From contig CALIHP010000046.1 in NCBI GenBank assembly GCA_938020565.1, forward strand, positions 1-57,672: DNA of 57,672 nt, given 5' to 3'. The position numbers were made by a program, and so were the translations under genes. How positions within the stretch are numbered: the first letter of the stretch is position 1; each line of letters begins with the position of its first letter. Below, piece after piece: positions 33,519-42,215 of the stretch. This stretch comes from an uncultured Anaerolineaceae bacterium (lineage in GTDB: Bacteria; Chloroflexota; Anaerolineae; Anaerolineales; Anaerolineaceae). The notes beneath the pieces are model-generated. The model saw nothing but the letters and a program-made list of their open reading frames with translations. It was not told the DNA's origin and made no database searches.

Positions 33519-34544
33519 ATGCCGGTGGGAACGACGATCCAGGGCAGGAGCCGCAGGGCGCGGAATTTGTTCCTGATCTTCCTGCCGTTGGTTCTGGCAA
33601 TCTTTTGTTGGGGTTTGGGGCGGCTACAGATCAGCGTAGCCGCTATTTTTAACTTTTTTATTGCCGGTATTCGGGATGGGCAATGGGACCAGCGGATGTT
33701 CAGCGTTCTGATCAGCCTGCGGCTGCCGCGGATTATTCTGGCGCTGGCCTGCGGGTCGGCGCTGTCGGTCTCCGGCGCCTGTTTCCAGAGCGTTTTTTCG
33801 AATCCGCTCGCCTCGCCCGATACGCTGGCGGTGGCGGCGGGGGCGGGTTTCGGCGCGGCGTTGGCGCTGTACATGCGGCAGAATATGATCGTCGTGCAGC
33901 TGTCGGCGATGATTTTCGGGTTTATCGCGGTCAGCCTGACATATTTCGTGAGCCGGATCCGCGGACGGGTGACGACGATCATGATCGTCCTGTCGGGAAT
34001 GGTCGTCGCAGCGCTTTTTCAGGCGGGAATCTCGCTGATTATGACGGTTGCCGAGACGGAGGCCATGCTTCCCGCGATTACGTTCTGGCTGATGGGGAGC
34101 CTGGCGTCGGCGCGGTATGGAACGCTCGTTTACGGCCTGCCGCTGATCGTCGCCGGCATGGCGATTATTTTCGCGCTGCGCTGGCGGCTGAACGTTATGG
34201 CGCTGAGCGACGACGAGGCGCAGACGCTGGGGGTCAACGTCCAGCGCATGCGGCTGGTTTTTTCGCTGGCGGCGACGATGATGGTCGCGGCGGCGGTCTC
34301 GATGGCGGGGCAGATTGGCTGGGTAGGGCTGGTCATTCCGCATATCTGCCGGATGTGCTTCGGGAGCGATCATCGCGACGTTATTCCAGCGAGTATCAGC
34401 TTCGGCGGGAGTTTCCTTCTCCTGATCGACAGCTTCGCCCGCAGCGCGTACGCGGCGGAAATTCCGCTGTCGATCCTGACGGCGGCGTTGGGCGCTCCGC
34501 TGTTTATCTTCCTGCTCCATTCGTCGAAAGGAGAAGGACTGTGA
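33519..34544 (+). CDS. FecCD/BtuC-type ABC transporter permease
   Basis: 341 residues, with about ten hydrophobic helices as in BtuC. Signatures: 'LRLPRIILALACGSALSVSGACFQSVFSNPLASPDTLAVAAGAGFGAALAL' (FecCD family core), 'SDDEAQTLGVNVQRMR' (coupling helix) and 'GQIGWVGLVIPHICRM'. Starts at ATG 33519, eight bases after the binding-protein gene, and overlaps the ATPase start by 4 bases. Confidence 0.93.
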   Translation: MPVGTTIQGRSRRARNLFLIFLPLVLAIFCWGLGRLQISVAAIFNFFIAGIRDGQWDQRMFSVLISLRLPRIILALACGSALSVSGACFQSVFSNPLASPDTLAVAAGAGFGAALALYMRQNMIVVQLSAMIFGFIAVSLTYFVSRIRGRVTTIMIVLSGMVVAALFQAGISLIMTVAETEAMLPAITFWLMGSLASARYGTLVYGLPLIVAGMAIIFALRWRLNVMALSDDEAQTLGVNVQRMRLVFSLAATMMVAAAVSMAGQIGWVGLVIPHICRMCFGSDHRDVIPASISFGGSFLLLIDSFARSAYAAEIPLSILTAALGAPLFIFLLHSSKGEGL

Positions 34545-35359
34545 GCGAGATTGCTTTGGAGGTCCGGGACGCCCGTTTTCGCTGGGCGAAACGATCGGAG
34601 GACCAGTTCCATCATGTGAACTTATCGCTGCGCCGCGGCGAGGTATGCGCGGTGCTTGGCCCGAACGGAGCCGGAAAGACGACGTTTTTACGCTGTCTGA
34701 TGGGCCTGCTCCCCTGGAGCGAGGGGGAAACGCTGCTGTTCGGTGAGCCGATGCGCCGGAAGAGCGAGCGCGAGATCTGGCGGCTGATGGCCTACGTTCC
34801 GCAGGCGCGGAGCCAGCAGGTCGCGTATACCGTCGAGCAGATGGTCCTGCTGGGACGCGCGCCGCGTTTAGGCGTTTTCGCGAAGCCGGGAGAAAGAGAC
34901 GTTCGGCTGGCGCGGGAGACGATGGAGACGCTCGAAATCGGTCATCTTCGCGACCGGCTCTGCACGCGGATTTCCGGCGGCGAGCTGCAGATGGTCCTGA
35001 TCGCGCGGGCGCTCTGCGCCGAACCGTCGATCATGATTTTAGACGAACCGGAGTCGAACCTGGATTATAAGAATCAGCAGAATATCCTGCGGATCCTGAA
35101 ACGGCTGGCGTCCGAATCCTCGATCAGTATCCTGTTTAATACGCACTACCCGGAACATGCGCTGCGGCTGGCGGATCAGACGCTCCTGATTCATCGCGGT
35201 CAGACGACGGTCGGGCGGAGCGACGCGCTGCTGAACGACGAAAATTTATCGCGGCTCTTCTCGATCCCGATCGCGGTTCGTGAGATCGCGCTGAACGAGC
35301 GGACTTACGCGGTCGTGGTTCCGTTATCCGATGAAAAAGAGGCGGGGCCAGAAAGCTGA
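34541..35359 (+). CDS. FecE/BtuD-type ABC transporter ATPase
   Basis: 272 residues from GTG 34541 (AAAGGAG upstream, overlapping the permease stop). Walker A GPNGAGKTT, Q-loop 'YVPQAR', signature ISGGELQMV (usual LSGGxxQ, with Leu replaced by Ile), Walker B IMILDEPESNLD and switch His 'FNTHYPEHA'. Completes the import system of the operon. A long open frame extends upstream of the GTG but is antisense-like overlap inside the permease gene, not coding. Confidence 0.92.
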   Translation: MSEIALEVRDARFRWAKRSEDQFHHVNLSLRRGEVCAVLGPNGAGKTTFLRCLMGLLPWSEGETLLFGEPMRRKSEREIWRLMAYVPQARSQQVAYTVEQMVLLGRAPRLGVFAKPGERDVRLARETMETLEIGHLRDRLCTRISGGELQMVLIARALCAEPSIMILDEPESNLDYKNQQNILRILKRLASESSISILFNTHYPEHALRLADQTLLIHRGQTTVGRSDALLNDENLSRLFSIPIAVREIALNERTYAVVVPLSDEKEAGPES

Positions 35360-35383
35360 GAGCGGGGCTGAGGACAAACGAAA

Positions 35384-35439
35384 CCGGCGAAGAGACGTTC
35401 TCCCCGATTCTGGGGAAGCTCTCCTCGCCGGGTTTTTTT
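35384..35439 (+). terminator. Terminator closing the nitrogenase-like operon
   Basis: CCGGCGA pairs with TCGCCGG at the ends of a longer imperfect stem with an inner TCCCC/GGGGA arm, then seven T. It separates this operon from the converging thioredoxin gene. Confidence 0.85.
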
Positions 35440-35497
35440 AAGAGTGGAGCTGGTGGCGCCCCGACCTGTTCGGCGGCGCTTTTTTTGCTCCTGAGGG

Positions 35498-35827
35498 CTA
35501 CGCGGCGATCAGCGCGTCAACCATCTCGCGCAGCTTTTCACCGCTCAACGTACCGGAATGACGCTGCCTGACTTCGCCGTTTTTGACGAATAAGAGCGTT
35601 GGGATCGTCGTCACGCGATAATCCATCGCGCGTTCGGTCTGTTCGTCCGTATTAACCTTCGCGACGATAATTTTATCGGCGTATTCTTTCGCGATCTCTT
35701 CCATCATCGGCAAAACCATCCGGCAGGGTCCGCACCACGGCGCCCAGAAGTCGACGACGACCGGGAGCGAGGATTTCAAGACGGCGTTTTCAAAGTTCGC
35801 GTCCGTAACATGAATAGGTTCGTTCAT
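35498..35827 (-). CDS. trxA: Thioredoxin
   Basis: 109 residues with the WCGPC active site at 31-35, cis-Pro in 'TTIPTLLFV' and the usual C-terminal helix. Cytoplasmic disulfide reductase. AAAGGAAAAG lies before the ATG. Convergent with the nitrogenase-like operon, so not part of it. Confidence 0.96.
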   Translation of the reverse strand: MNEPIHVTDANFENAVLKSSLPVVVDFWAPWCGPCRMVLPMMEEIAKEYADKIIVAKVNTDEQTERAMDYRVTTIPTLLFVKNGEVRQRHSGTLSGEKLREMVDALIAA

Positions 35828-35948
35828 TGTTTATCTTTTCCTTTCTATCTACTGCTTCTGTAAAAATTCAGCGGTAAAGAACCGCTGCAATTTGATTGAT
35901 ATCTATTCTATCCGACAATTTGCACGGTTTTAGAAAATTAATAATTCT

Positions 35949-36737
35949 CTAAGAAAGGCGGAATAACTCGAACGCGTTCGCGCTCGTCTGCGTCATGACG
36001 TCTTCAACGGAAAGGCCGCGGAGGTCAGCGAGGAAAGCGCCGACGAGCGGGACATGGGCGGGCTGGTTGCGCTTCCCGCGATAGGGAACGGGCGTCAGGT
36101 AGGGCGCGTCAGTTTCAAGAACGACTTTTTCGAGCGGAACCGTCCGCGCCATTTCACGGCGGATGGGCTTGTTTTTAAACGTGATCGCGCCGCCTAAGCC
36201 GACGAAGAAACCGGCGTCGGTAATTCGGCGCGCCTCTTCCGCGCTGCCGTCGAACGCATGGAACACGCCGCGGTTCCCCGGCGCGCGCCGGATCCATTGC
36301 TGGACGATCGGAAAGAGGTCCGCGAACGCTTCGCGGCAGTGCAGAATAATCGGCAGCTGAAGCCGTTCGGCTAAATCGAGCTGGCGCCGGAGGTTTTCGC
36401 GCTGCCGTTCGGGCAGACAGTCGTTCCAATAGTTATCCAGTCCGATTTCGCCGACCGCGGCGCAGCACGGATCCCGCGCCAGCCCTTCCAGCGCGCGCAG
36501 CGTTTCGTCGTCGACGACGGCGTCGGTATTGGGATGCACCCCGCAGGCGAACGTCAGTCCGGTTTCTTTCGCGGCTAAGGCTTTCGCACGTTCAGAGGTT
36601 TCCAGGTCGATCCCGGGAATCAGGACGCGTTCGACGCCGGCCTGGCGCGCGTTGAAGAGAACCTGATCCAGGTCCTCTTCGAACGCATCAAGGTTCAGGT
36701 GACAATGGGTATCGACCCAAAAGCGTTTCGGTTCCAA
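35949..36737 (-). CDS. tatD: TatD-family metal-dependent DNase
   Basis: 262 residues, TIM-barrel hydrolase. 'WVDTHCHLN' provides the N-terminal His-x-His metal ligands, 'GEIGLDNYW' the Glu, 'PIILHCREAF' and 'FHAFDGS' two His, and 'VLETDAPYLTPVPYRGKRNQPAHVP' the Asp and the family signature. Acts as a 3'-5' exonuclease or tRNA-related deacylase in the cytoplasm. Sixteen bases after the phosphohexomutase gene and probably cotranscribed with it. Confidence 0.93.
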   Translation of the reverse strand: MEPKRFWVDTHCHLNLDAFEEDLDQVLFNARQAGVERVLIPGIDLETSERAKALAAKETGLTFACGVHPNTDAVVDDETLRALEGLARDPCCAAVGEIGLDNYWNDCLPERQRENLRRQLDLAERLQLPIILHCREAFADLFPIVQQWIRRAPGNRGVFHAFDGSAEEARRITDAGFFVGLGGAITFKNKPIRREMARTVPLEKVVLETDAPYLTPVPYRGKRNQPAHVPLVGAFLADLRGLSVEDVMTQTSANAFELFRLS

Positions 36738-36753
36738 TGCAGGATTAGCGCGG

Positions 36754-38175
36754 CTATTCGATCCCGGCGGTTTTCAGCCCGTCGGCGAGGATCGCGTCCA
36801 CAGCGTTGGGGTTGGTTGTTTCCGTGTAAACGCGGATAATCGGTTCCGTCCCCGAGAACCGGATCAGCATCCAGCCGCCGTCCTTCATCTCGAATTTGAA
36901 GCCGTCGGTGGTATTGACGTTGACGACCTCGATTCCGCCGAGGGTTTTTGGATAGTTGGCCTTGATCGCCGCGATCCTGTCGGCGCTGCTGCCCTTGAAC
37001 TGGGTATCGATTCGTTTGTAATAATGCGGCCCGACGGTTTCGAAGAGCCAGGCGAGAAGCTCGGACGGTTTCTTTCCGGTTTTGACCATGAAGTCAAGGA
37101 AGTACAGATTCGCCAGGATTCCGTCGCGTTCTGGGACGTTCCCGCGGAAGGCATAGCCGCCCGATTCCTCGCCGCCGATGATCGCGTTGGTTTCCGTGAA
37201 TTTCGGCGCGACGTATTTAAAGCCGACGCCGGTTTCGTAGAGCGGACAACCGTATTTTTCAGCCAGCTTGTTCAGCATCGTCGTTGTCGACAGCGTCTTG
37301 ACGATCGCGCCGGTTTCCTTTCGGACCTCGAGAAGATACAGGGTCAGGAGCGCCATGACCTGAAGCTGGTTCAGGAATTCGCCCTTCTCGGTCCCCATTC
37401 CGCAGCGGTCCGCGTCGCCGTCCATGATCAGGCAGACGTCGGCCCCTTCCCTGACCGTCCGTTCCAGCCCAACGTTCACGTTCGGCGGAATCGGCTCCGG
37501 CCGGGACATTTCGGGATAGATCGGATTCCGCGTATCATGAATTTCGATAATTTCGGTCTTTCCGCCGCCGAGGAGACGCGTGAACCATCCGCCGCCGTTC
37601 CCCCACATCGAGTCGACTACAATTTTCAGCCCGGCGTTACGGATCGGCTCCAGATCGATCAGGTCCTTCAGATGTTCAATGTAGTTGATCGAGGCGTCGA
37701 AATACTCGATCGAGCCGTTCTTCAGTCCCTCGCTGAGCGGGATCGAGACGACGTCGGCGACATCGTCAGGAATCGCGGCTTCGATTTCGAGCAGACCGGC
37801 GGGATTGATCGCGCCGCCGGTCTCGTCACGGACTTTGAAGCCGTTGTCGGTGGCCGGGTTATGCGAAGCGGTGATATTAATGGCGCCCGCGGCTTTGTTG
37901 TCGCCGACGGCGAAAGAAATGACCGGGGTTGGGGTCGGTCCATCGGTCAGGAAAACTTTAAATCCGTTCCCGGCGAGAACCTCCGCGCAGAGTGCCGCGA
38001 AATTTTCGGAATGGAACCGTTTATCGTAACCGACAACGACGCGCGCGCCTTTTTTCCCGTGTTTCAATAGATAATTTGCAAAACCCTGCGCGCAGCGGCG
38101 GCAGTTCTCAAACGTGTATTCGTCGGCGATTCGAGCTCGCCATCCGTCGGTGCCGAATTTGATTTTCAGGCTCAT
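36754..38175 (-). CDS. Phosphoglucomutase / phosphomannomutase
   Basis: 473 residues, alpha-D-phosphohexomutase. 'FGTDGWRARIADEYTFENCRR' at the N-terminus, phosphoserine loop ITASHNPATDNG, magnesium loop DGDADRCG, sugar loop 'GGEESGGYAFRG' (EESGG) and phosphate loop 'RFSGTEPIIRVYTE'. The GEESGG form is common to both phosphoglucomutase and phosphomannomutase, so specificity is open. Would supply sugar-1-phosphates for glycogen or envelope sugars. GGAGGG before the ATG. Confidence 0.92.
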   Translation of the reverse strand: MSLKIKFGTDGWRARIADEYTFENCRRCAQGFANYLLKHGKKGARVVVGYDKRFHSENFAALCAEVLAGNGFKVFLTDGPTPTPVISFAVGDNKAAGAINITASHNPATDNGFKVRDETGGAINPAGLLEIEAAIPDDVADVVSIPLSEGLKNGSIEYFDASINYIEHLKDLIDLEPIRNAGLKIVVDSMWGNGGGWFTRLLGGGKTEIIEIHDTRNPIYPEMSRPEPIPPNVNVGLERTVREGADVCLIMDGDADRCGMGTEKGEFLNQLQVMALLTLYLLEVRKETGAIVKTLSTTTMLNKLAEKYGCPLYETGVGFKYVAPKFTETNAIIGGEESGGYAFRGNVPERDGILANLYFLDFMVKTGKKPSELLAWLFETVGPHYYKRIDTQFKGSSADRIAAIKANYPKTLGGIEVVNVNTTDGFKFEMKDGGWMLIRFSGTEPIIRVYTETTNPNAVDAILADGLKTAGIE

Positions 38176-38433
38176 ATTGTTCCCTCCAAATGGATTTTTT
38201 TTCAGTGTGCTAAACGAACGTGTGAATCGGGGTCACTTTAACCTGGATTAATTATAATCCGTCCCCGCGCAATCCGATCAAAGGATTTTCGCGGTTGGTC
38301 CGGAGGAACCGCGCCGGGTTCCCAGCCTGTTTCGGAATATAATCAACGGGAACGGCCCGCCCTGTTGGAAACAAGGTCGGGTCGAAGAAAAAAATCAAAC
38401 GCGGGGAACGGCGGCGAAAGAGAGCCAGGAAAT
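38176..38433. other. Divergent intergenic region, pgm-like / membrane protein
   Basis: Promoter-like A+T boxes face both ways: a TTAATTATAATCC palindrome at about 38246-38260 and GGAATATAATC at 38334-38344. The rest is GC-rich with GGTCCGGAGGAACC-type repeats. No gene seen. Confidence 0.45.
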
Positions 38434-40014
38434 ATGAATTTATCGAAACGTCAGGATTTGCGCGAGGCATCCGACAACCGGTTTTTCCGGATCGGCGCGG
38501 CGGCGGTTTTTTCGCTGACGGCGCTTTACGTTTTTTTTATGATCGCGACGCGCTTCACGGTCAATTCTGATAACATGTACTTCCTCCTTGCGGCGGAGGA
38601 CATGCTGGATGGAAACTGGACGCTCGCCGGTTGGCGCGGCGGTTTCTTTTCAGCGCTGACCGGGGATATCCTGTGGGCGCTGCCGCTGAGGCTGGTTCTG
38701 GGCCGGAAGGCGGCGCTGTACCTGATCGGACCGATCAGCTGCGGGCTGGTCGCGGCGTTCGCGTTCCTGACGCTCCGTTCGGAGCGCCAGACGGCAATCA
38801 AGCCGGGATGGGTCTGTTTTGCGGCGCTGCTGCCGGTGGCTCTGATCCCGCGCGCGCTGTGGCATTCGATGGCGACGGTCGGGATGCATGCTGTCGCGAT
38901 TGCGCAGATTTTCGCGCTGGTTTGGCTGGCGTCGCGGCTGACGGACCGTCCGTCCGAACCCGGCGCGCTGAGCTGGGTCGGTTTTGCCGTCTGTGTCGCG
39001 CTTGGCTGCGTCGCCGACGGCTTCGTTCTGTATTTCTTTGCTGTGCCCTGCCTCGTCGTCGCTGCGGCTGACGCCGTTTTTCAGAAACGGCGCCGCGCGC
39101 TGAAACTGGGGGCGGGAGCGCTCGGGGGCGCCCTGATTTCGAAAGCGTTCCTGATCTGGCTCGAACGCAGCGGCGGGCTGACGCTGACGCCGGCGGAAAC
39201 CCGGATGATCGGCGCGGCGGAACTGGGGCGGTACCTGATGAATGGGGCGGATACCTGGGTGCGGCTGTTTACGCGAAGACCGTGGCTGGCGGTTCCGGAG
39301 CTGACGCCGGTGGAGTGGATCGGGGCGGGCGCGATGGCGCTGTTCACGGCGGGGATGGCGGCGCGCTGCGGCGTGCGGCTGATACGCGATTGGCGCGGGG
39401 GGGCCACGGCGGATAAGCTCCTCTTTTTCGGCGGCGGCGCGGTCGTCGCCAGCTTTACGCTGACGGACGTTACGCAGGGCGAAGCGGCGTTCCGGTACCT
39501 TGCCCCGGCATATTTCCTTTGGATAGGGCTTGCGGTCCGGGCGATTCCGCGCCTTTCTCCGGGCTGGCGGCGGAACGCAGCGCTGACGGCTCTGGTCCTG
39601 ATCGGATGGTCGAACCTGTCGACGGAATTTCGCGCTTCGCCGTTGAGCGACGACCGGCTGGTTGAGCTCGCTGACGCGCTGAAGGATCGGGGCGCGGCGC
39701 GGATATACGGAACTTATTGGGAATCCGCGGCGTTAAATTATTATTCGGGGAACCGGATTCAGGCGGCGCCGATCGTTTATGAGAATGGGACGATCGGTCC
39801 GTCGGTCGCGTCGCGGGCCGACTGGTACCGCGCCGGCTTTAACGCTCGCTGCCTCCTCGTTGACGAGACCCAGCGCGACGGGTTGACCAACGCACGGATC
39901 GAAGCGTTTTTCGGTCCGGCGGACGAATTTCTTTTGTATAATCAAGCGGAGATTCGCTGTTATGACGTGAATCTTTCCGAGATCATGGAGCGGAACGGGA
40001 TTGATGAATTCTGA
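38434..40014 (+). CDS. Polytopic membrane protein, GT-C glycosyltransferase-like
   Basis: About 526 residues from ATG 38434 (CCAGGAAAT upstream). Ten or more hydrophobic helices; the first external loop contains 'NSDNMYFLLAAEDMLDGNWTLAGWRGGFF', with the Asp-rich start typical of polyprenyl-phosphate-sugar dependent GT-C enzymes. A soluble C-terminal domain of about 130 residues follows ('ALKDRGAARIYGTYWESAALNYYSGNRIQAAPIVYENG'). No family name can be fixed by eye. Overlaps the VanW gene start, which suggests a shared envelope role. Confidence 0.7.
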   Translation: MNLSKRQDLREASDNRFFRIGAAAVFSLTALYVFFMIATRFTVNSDNMYFLLAAEDMLDGNWTLAGWRGGFFSALTGDILWALPLRLVLGRKAALYLIGPISCGLVAAFAFLTLRSERQTAIKPGWVCFAALLPVALIPRALWHSMATVGMHAVAIAQIFALVWLASRLTDRPSEPGALSWVGFAVCVALGCVADGFVLYFFAVPCLVVAAADAVFQKRRRALKLGAGALGGALISKAFLIWLERSGGLTLTPAETRMIGAAELGRYLMNGADTWVRLFTRRPWLAVPELTPVEWIGAGAMALFTAGMAARCGVRLIRDWRGGATADKLLFFGGGAVVASFTLTDVTQGEAAFRYLAPAYFLWIGLAVRAIPRLSPGWRRNAALTALVLIGWSNLSTEFRASPLSDDRLVELADALKDRGAARIYGTYWESAALNYYSGNRIQAAPIVYENGTIGPSVASRADWYRAGFNARCLLVDETQRDGLTNARIEAFFGPADEFLLYNQAEIRCYDVNLSEIMERNGIDEF

Positions 40015-41878
40015 TGAAAAAAAAGTTCCCGGAACGGGGATGAGAGCGCTGGCGCGGGCCGCGTTTATTCTGGTCGCCGGCTGCGTGGCGGCGGGACTGA
40101 TGTTCATTGGGTACGCGCTTTATACGCGCGAGGCGTATCATGAGAAAATTTTTCCGGGGGTCCATGTTTCCGGCGTCCCGCTCGGCGGGCTGACGGCGAG
40201 CGAGGCGGAGGCGCTGCTGCGCGAGAAGCTGACGTTTCCGTTCGCGGCGGCGTTCGCGTTCCGATACGGGGACGACGTCTGGCATGGGATCCCGGAAGAA
40301 CTGGGGATGCAGATTCAGTTTCCGGCGACGGTCGCGAACGCGTACGGTTTCGGGCGCGGCGGCGACGAGATGAAGAACCTGCGCCAGCGGGTCATGGCGC
40401 GGACGATCGGAGTGAATCTGGAGCCGGTCCTGCTGTTTGACCAGCGGGTCGCGTTCAATTTTATTTCGGATATCGCTAAATACATTGACGTCCCCATGGA
40501 GCAGCCGTCGATTACGCTTCAGGGTTCCTCGGTTCAGATTGAAGCCGGAAAGGCGGGACGGCTCCTGGACCGGCCGCTGACGCTGGCGATGCTGGGAATG
40601 CTGGCGGAAACGATGCGGACGACGGAGCTGACGCTGCCGGTCATGACGCTCGAGACGACGGCGGATAAGCTCGCGGAAAAGAAAGCGCAGCTCGAACAGA
40701 TTTTAGGCGCTTCGTTCAAGCTGTTCGTCCGCGAAGGCGAGGGGTACCGCGTTATCGACGAGATTGCCGGCGATTTACTCGCCGGATGGATCAATTTTAC
40801 GCCGACGATCTACCGGGACGAGGTATCGATCGAGATGACGATCAGGCGCGACCCGTTTTATAACCGGCTCGTCTCGCTCAGCGTCGATTTATTCCGCAAG
40901 CCGCGGAACGCAAAGTTCATTTTTAACGACGACACGCGGCAGTTAGAACCGTTCGCGGAGGCCGTCGTCGGGCAGGAGCTCGATATCGAGGCCTCTCTCC
41001 GAAATATTCAGGACGCGATTCAGGGCGGTCGCGGCGAAGCGGAGCTGGTTTTAGAGATTTCGGAGCCCGAGGTCCGTTCGAACGCAACGGCGGAATCGCT
41101 GGGGATTCGCGAGCTGGCTTTTTCGCAGTACACCTATTTTTACGGTTCATCGCCGGAACGGATTCAGAATATCGTCGCCGGGTCGGCTCCGTTTCATGGC
41201 ATGCTGATTAAGCCGGGAGAGACGTTTTCGATGGCGGAAAATATCGGCGATATTGATATTGAAAACGGGTTCGCTGAGGCGGCGGTGATCGTTGGAAACG
41301 AAACGGTTCAGGGGGTGGGCGGCGGAATCTGTCAGGTCAGCACGACGCTGTTCCGGGCGGCGCTGAACTATGGGCTTCCGATTAAAGAACGTCATCAGCA
41401 TGCCTATCGGGTTTTTTACTATGAACGGCTGGCGAATGGGAATATCGATCCGGGACTGTCGGGGCTGGACGCGTCGGTCTTCTTTCCGGTTCTGGACCTG
41501 AAATTTACGAACGATACGCCATATTGGATTTTGATGGAAGTGTACGTGAATCCGGGGGCGTATTCGATTCAGTGGAAATTTTACAGCACCAAAGTCAACC
41601 GCTACGTGGAGCTGGAGACGACGGGACCGACGAACCTGACCGAGCCGGGCGAGCCGATTTACCGGGAGAATCCTGAGCTCCCGACGGGCGTTATCGAGCA
41701 GGTCGACTGGGAAATTAAAGGCGCGGATGTCGACGTCGTTCGGACGGTGTATGAAGACGGGCTGGTTCATCTTCAGGACCGCTTCGTTACCAACTATAAA
41801 CCCTGGCAGGCGATTTACGAGTATGGGCCCGGGACGGAAAATATTCCGACGCCGTCGCCGACCGACGCGCCGGATTAG
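40004..41878 (+). CDS. VanW-family envelope protein with peptidoglycan-binding-like domain
   Basis: 624 residues from ATG 40004, overlapping the upstream gene by 11 bases. One N-terminal membrane helix (about 12-38) anchors it outside the cell; repeats of a PG_binding_4-like domain ('IFPGVHVSGVPLGGLTASEAEALLREKL') fill the middle; the VanW domain is C-terminal ('FHGMLIKPGETFSMAENIGDIDIENGFAEA', 'GGGICQVSTTLFRAAL', 'RHQHAYRVFYY'). Family members are found near vancomycin resistance and peptidoglycan genes, but their activity is not established. Ends in a Thr/Pro/Ser tail. Confidence 0.88.
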   Translation: MNSDEKKVPGTGMRALARAAFILVAGCVAAGLMFIGYALYTREAYHEKIFPGVHVSGVPLGGLTASEAEALLREKLTFPFAAAFAFRYGDDVWHGIPEELGMQIQFPATVANAYGFGRGGDEMKNLRQRVMARTIGVNLEPVLLFDQRVAFNFISDIAKYIDVPMEQPSITLQGSSVQIEAGKAGRLLDRPLTLAMLGMLAETMRTTELTLPVMTLETTADKLAEKKAQLEQILGASFKLFVREGEGYRVIDEIAGDLLAGWINFTPTIYRDEVSIEMTIRRDPFYNRLVSLSVDLFRKPRNAKFIFNDDTRQLEPFAEAVVGQELDIEASLRNIQDAIQGGRGEAELVLEISEPEVRSNATAESLGIRELAFSQYTYFYGSSPERIQNIVAGSAPFHGMLIKPGETFSMAENIGDIDIENGFAEAAVIVGNETVQGVGGGICQVSTTLFRAALNYGLPIKERHQHAYRVFYYERLANGNIDPGLSGLDASVFFPVLDLKFTNDTPYWILMEVYVNPGAYSIQWKFYSTKVNRYVELETTGPTNLTEPGEPIYRENPELPTGVIEQVDWEIKGADVDVVRTVYEDGLVHLQDRFVTNYKPWQAIYEYGPGTENIPTPSPTDAPD

Positions 41879-41970
41879 ACGACGCGTCGGAGTCTGGGCG
41901 GAATTCGAGTCTCGGAAAATCCCCCTATGGTAGAATAAGGAAAAACGAAGAGAAAAAAACCGGGGGAATC

Positions 41971-42201
41971 ATGATTCGAAAGGATTTACTGGAAATTCTG
42001 CGCTGTCCGGTCTGCGTAAAAAAAGACGGCGGATTTTTAAAAAATTATAAAGAAAGTTATCTGGTCTGTGAAGATTGCGGACGGAAATACCCGATTGTAG
42101 AGGATATTCCGGTCATGCTGATCGACGAAGGCTCGAAGTATATCGAAACGCCCGAAGAATCGTTGGCGATTCCGCCGGTTTTATCTGATGAAGTGTCATA
42201 A
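41971..42201 (+). CDS. Trm112-family small zinc-binding protein
   Basis: 76 residues: 'LLEILRCPVC' and 'LVCEDCGRKYPIVEDIPVMLIDE' give the two CxxC pairs and the Pro-rich signature of UPF0434/Trm112. Bacterial roles are uncertain; relatives activate methyltransferases. A TAGAAT box lies at 41931-41936 and GGGGG precedes the ATG, so the gene has its own promoter. Followed 14 bases later by the LCP gene. Confidence 0.88.
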   Translation: MIRKDLLEILRCPVCVKKDGGFLKNYKESYLVCEDCGRKYPIVEDIPVMLIDEGSKYIETPEESLAIPPVLSDEVS

Positions 42202-42215
42202 GGAGTTTGTGACGG

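Noticed and set aside
33683..34540. Extended N-terminus for the FecE-like ATPase
   Set aside because: Overlaps the permease gene; Asp/Gly/Arg-rich translation. GTG 34541 with AAAGGAG gives a standard-length ATPase.
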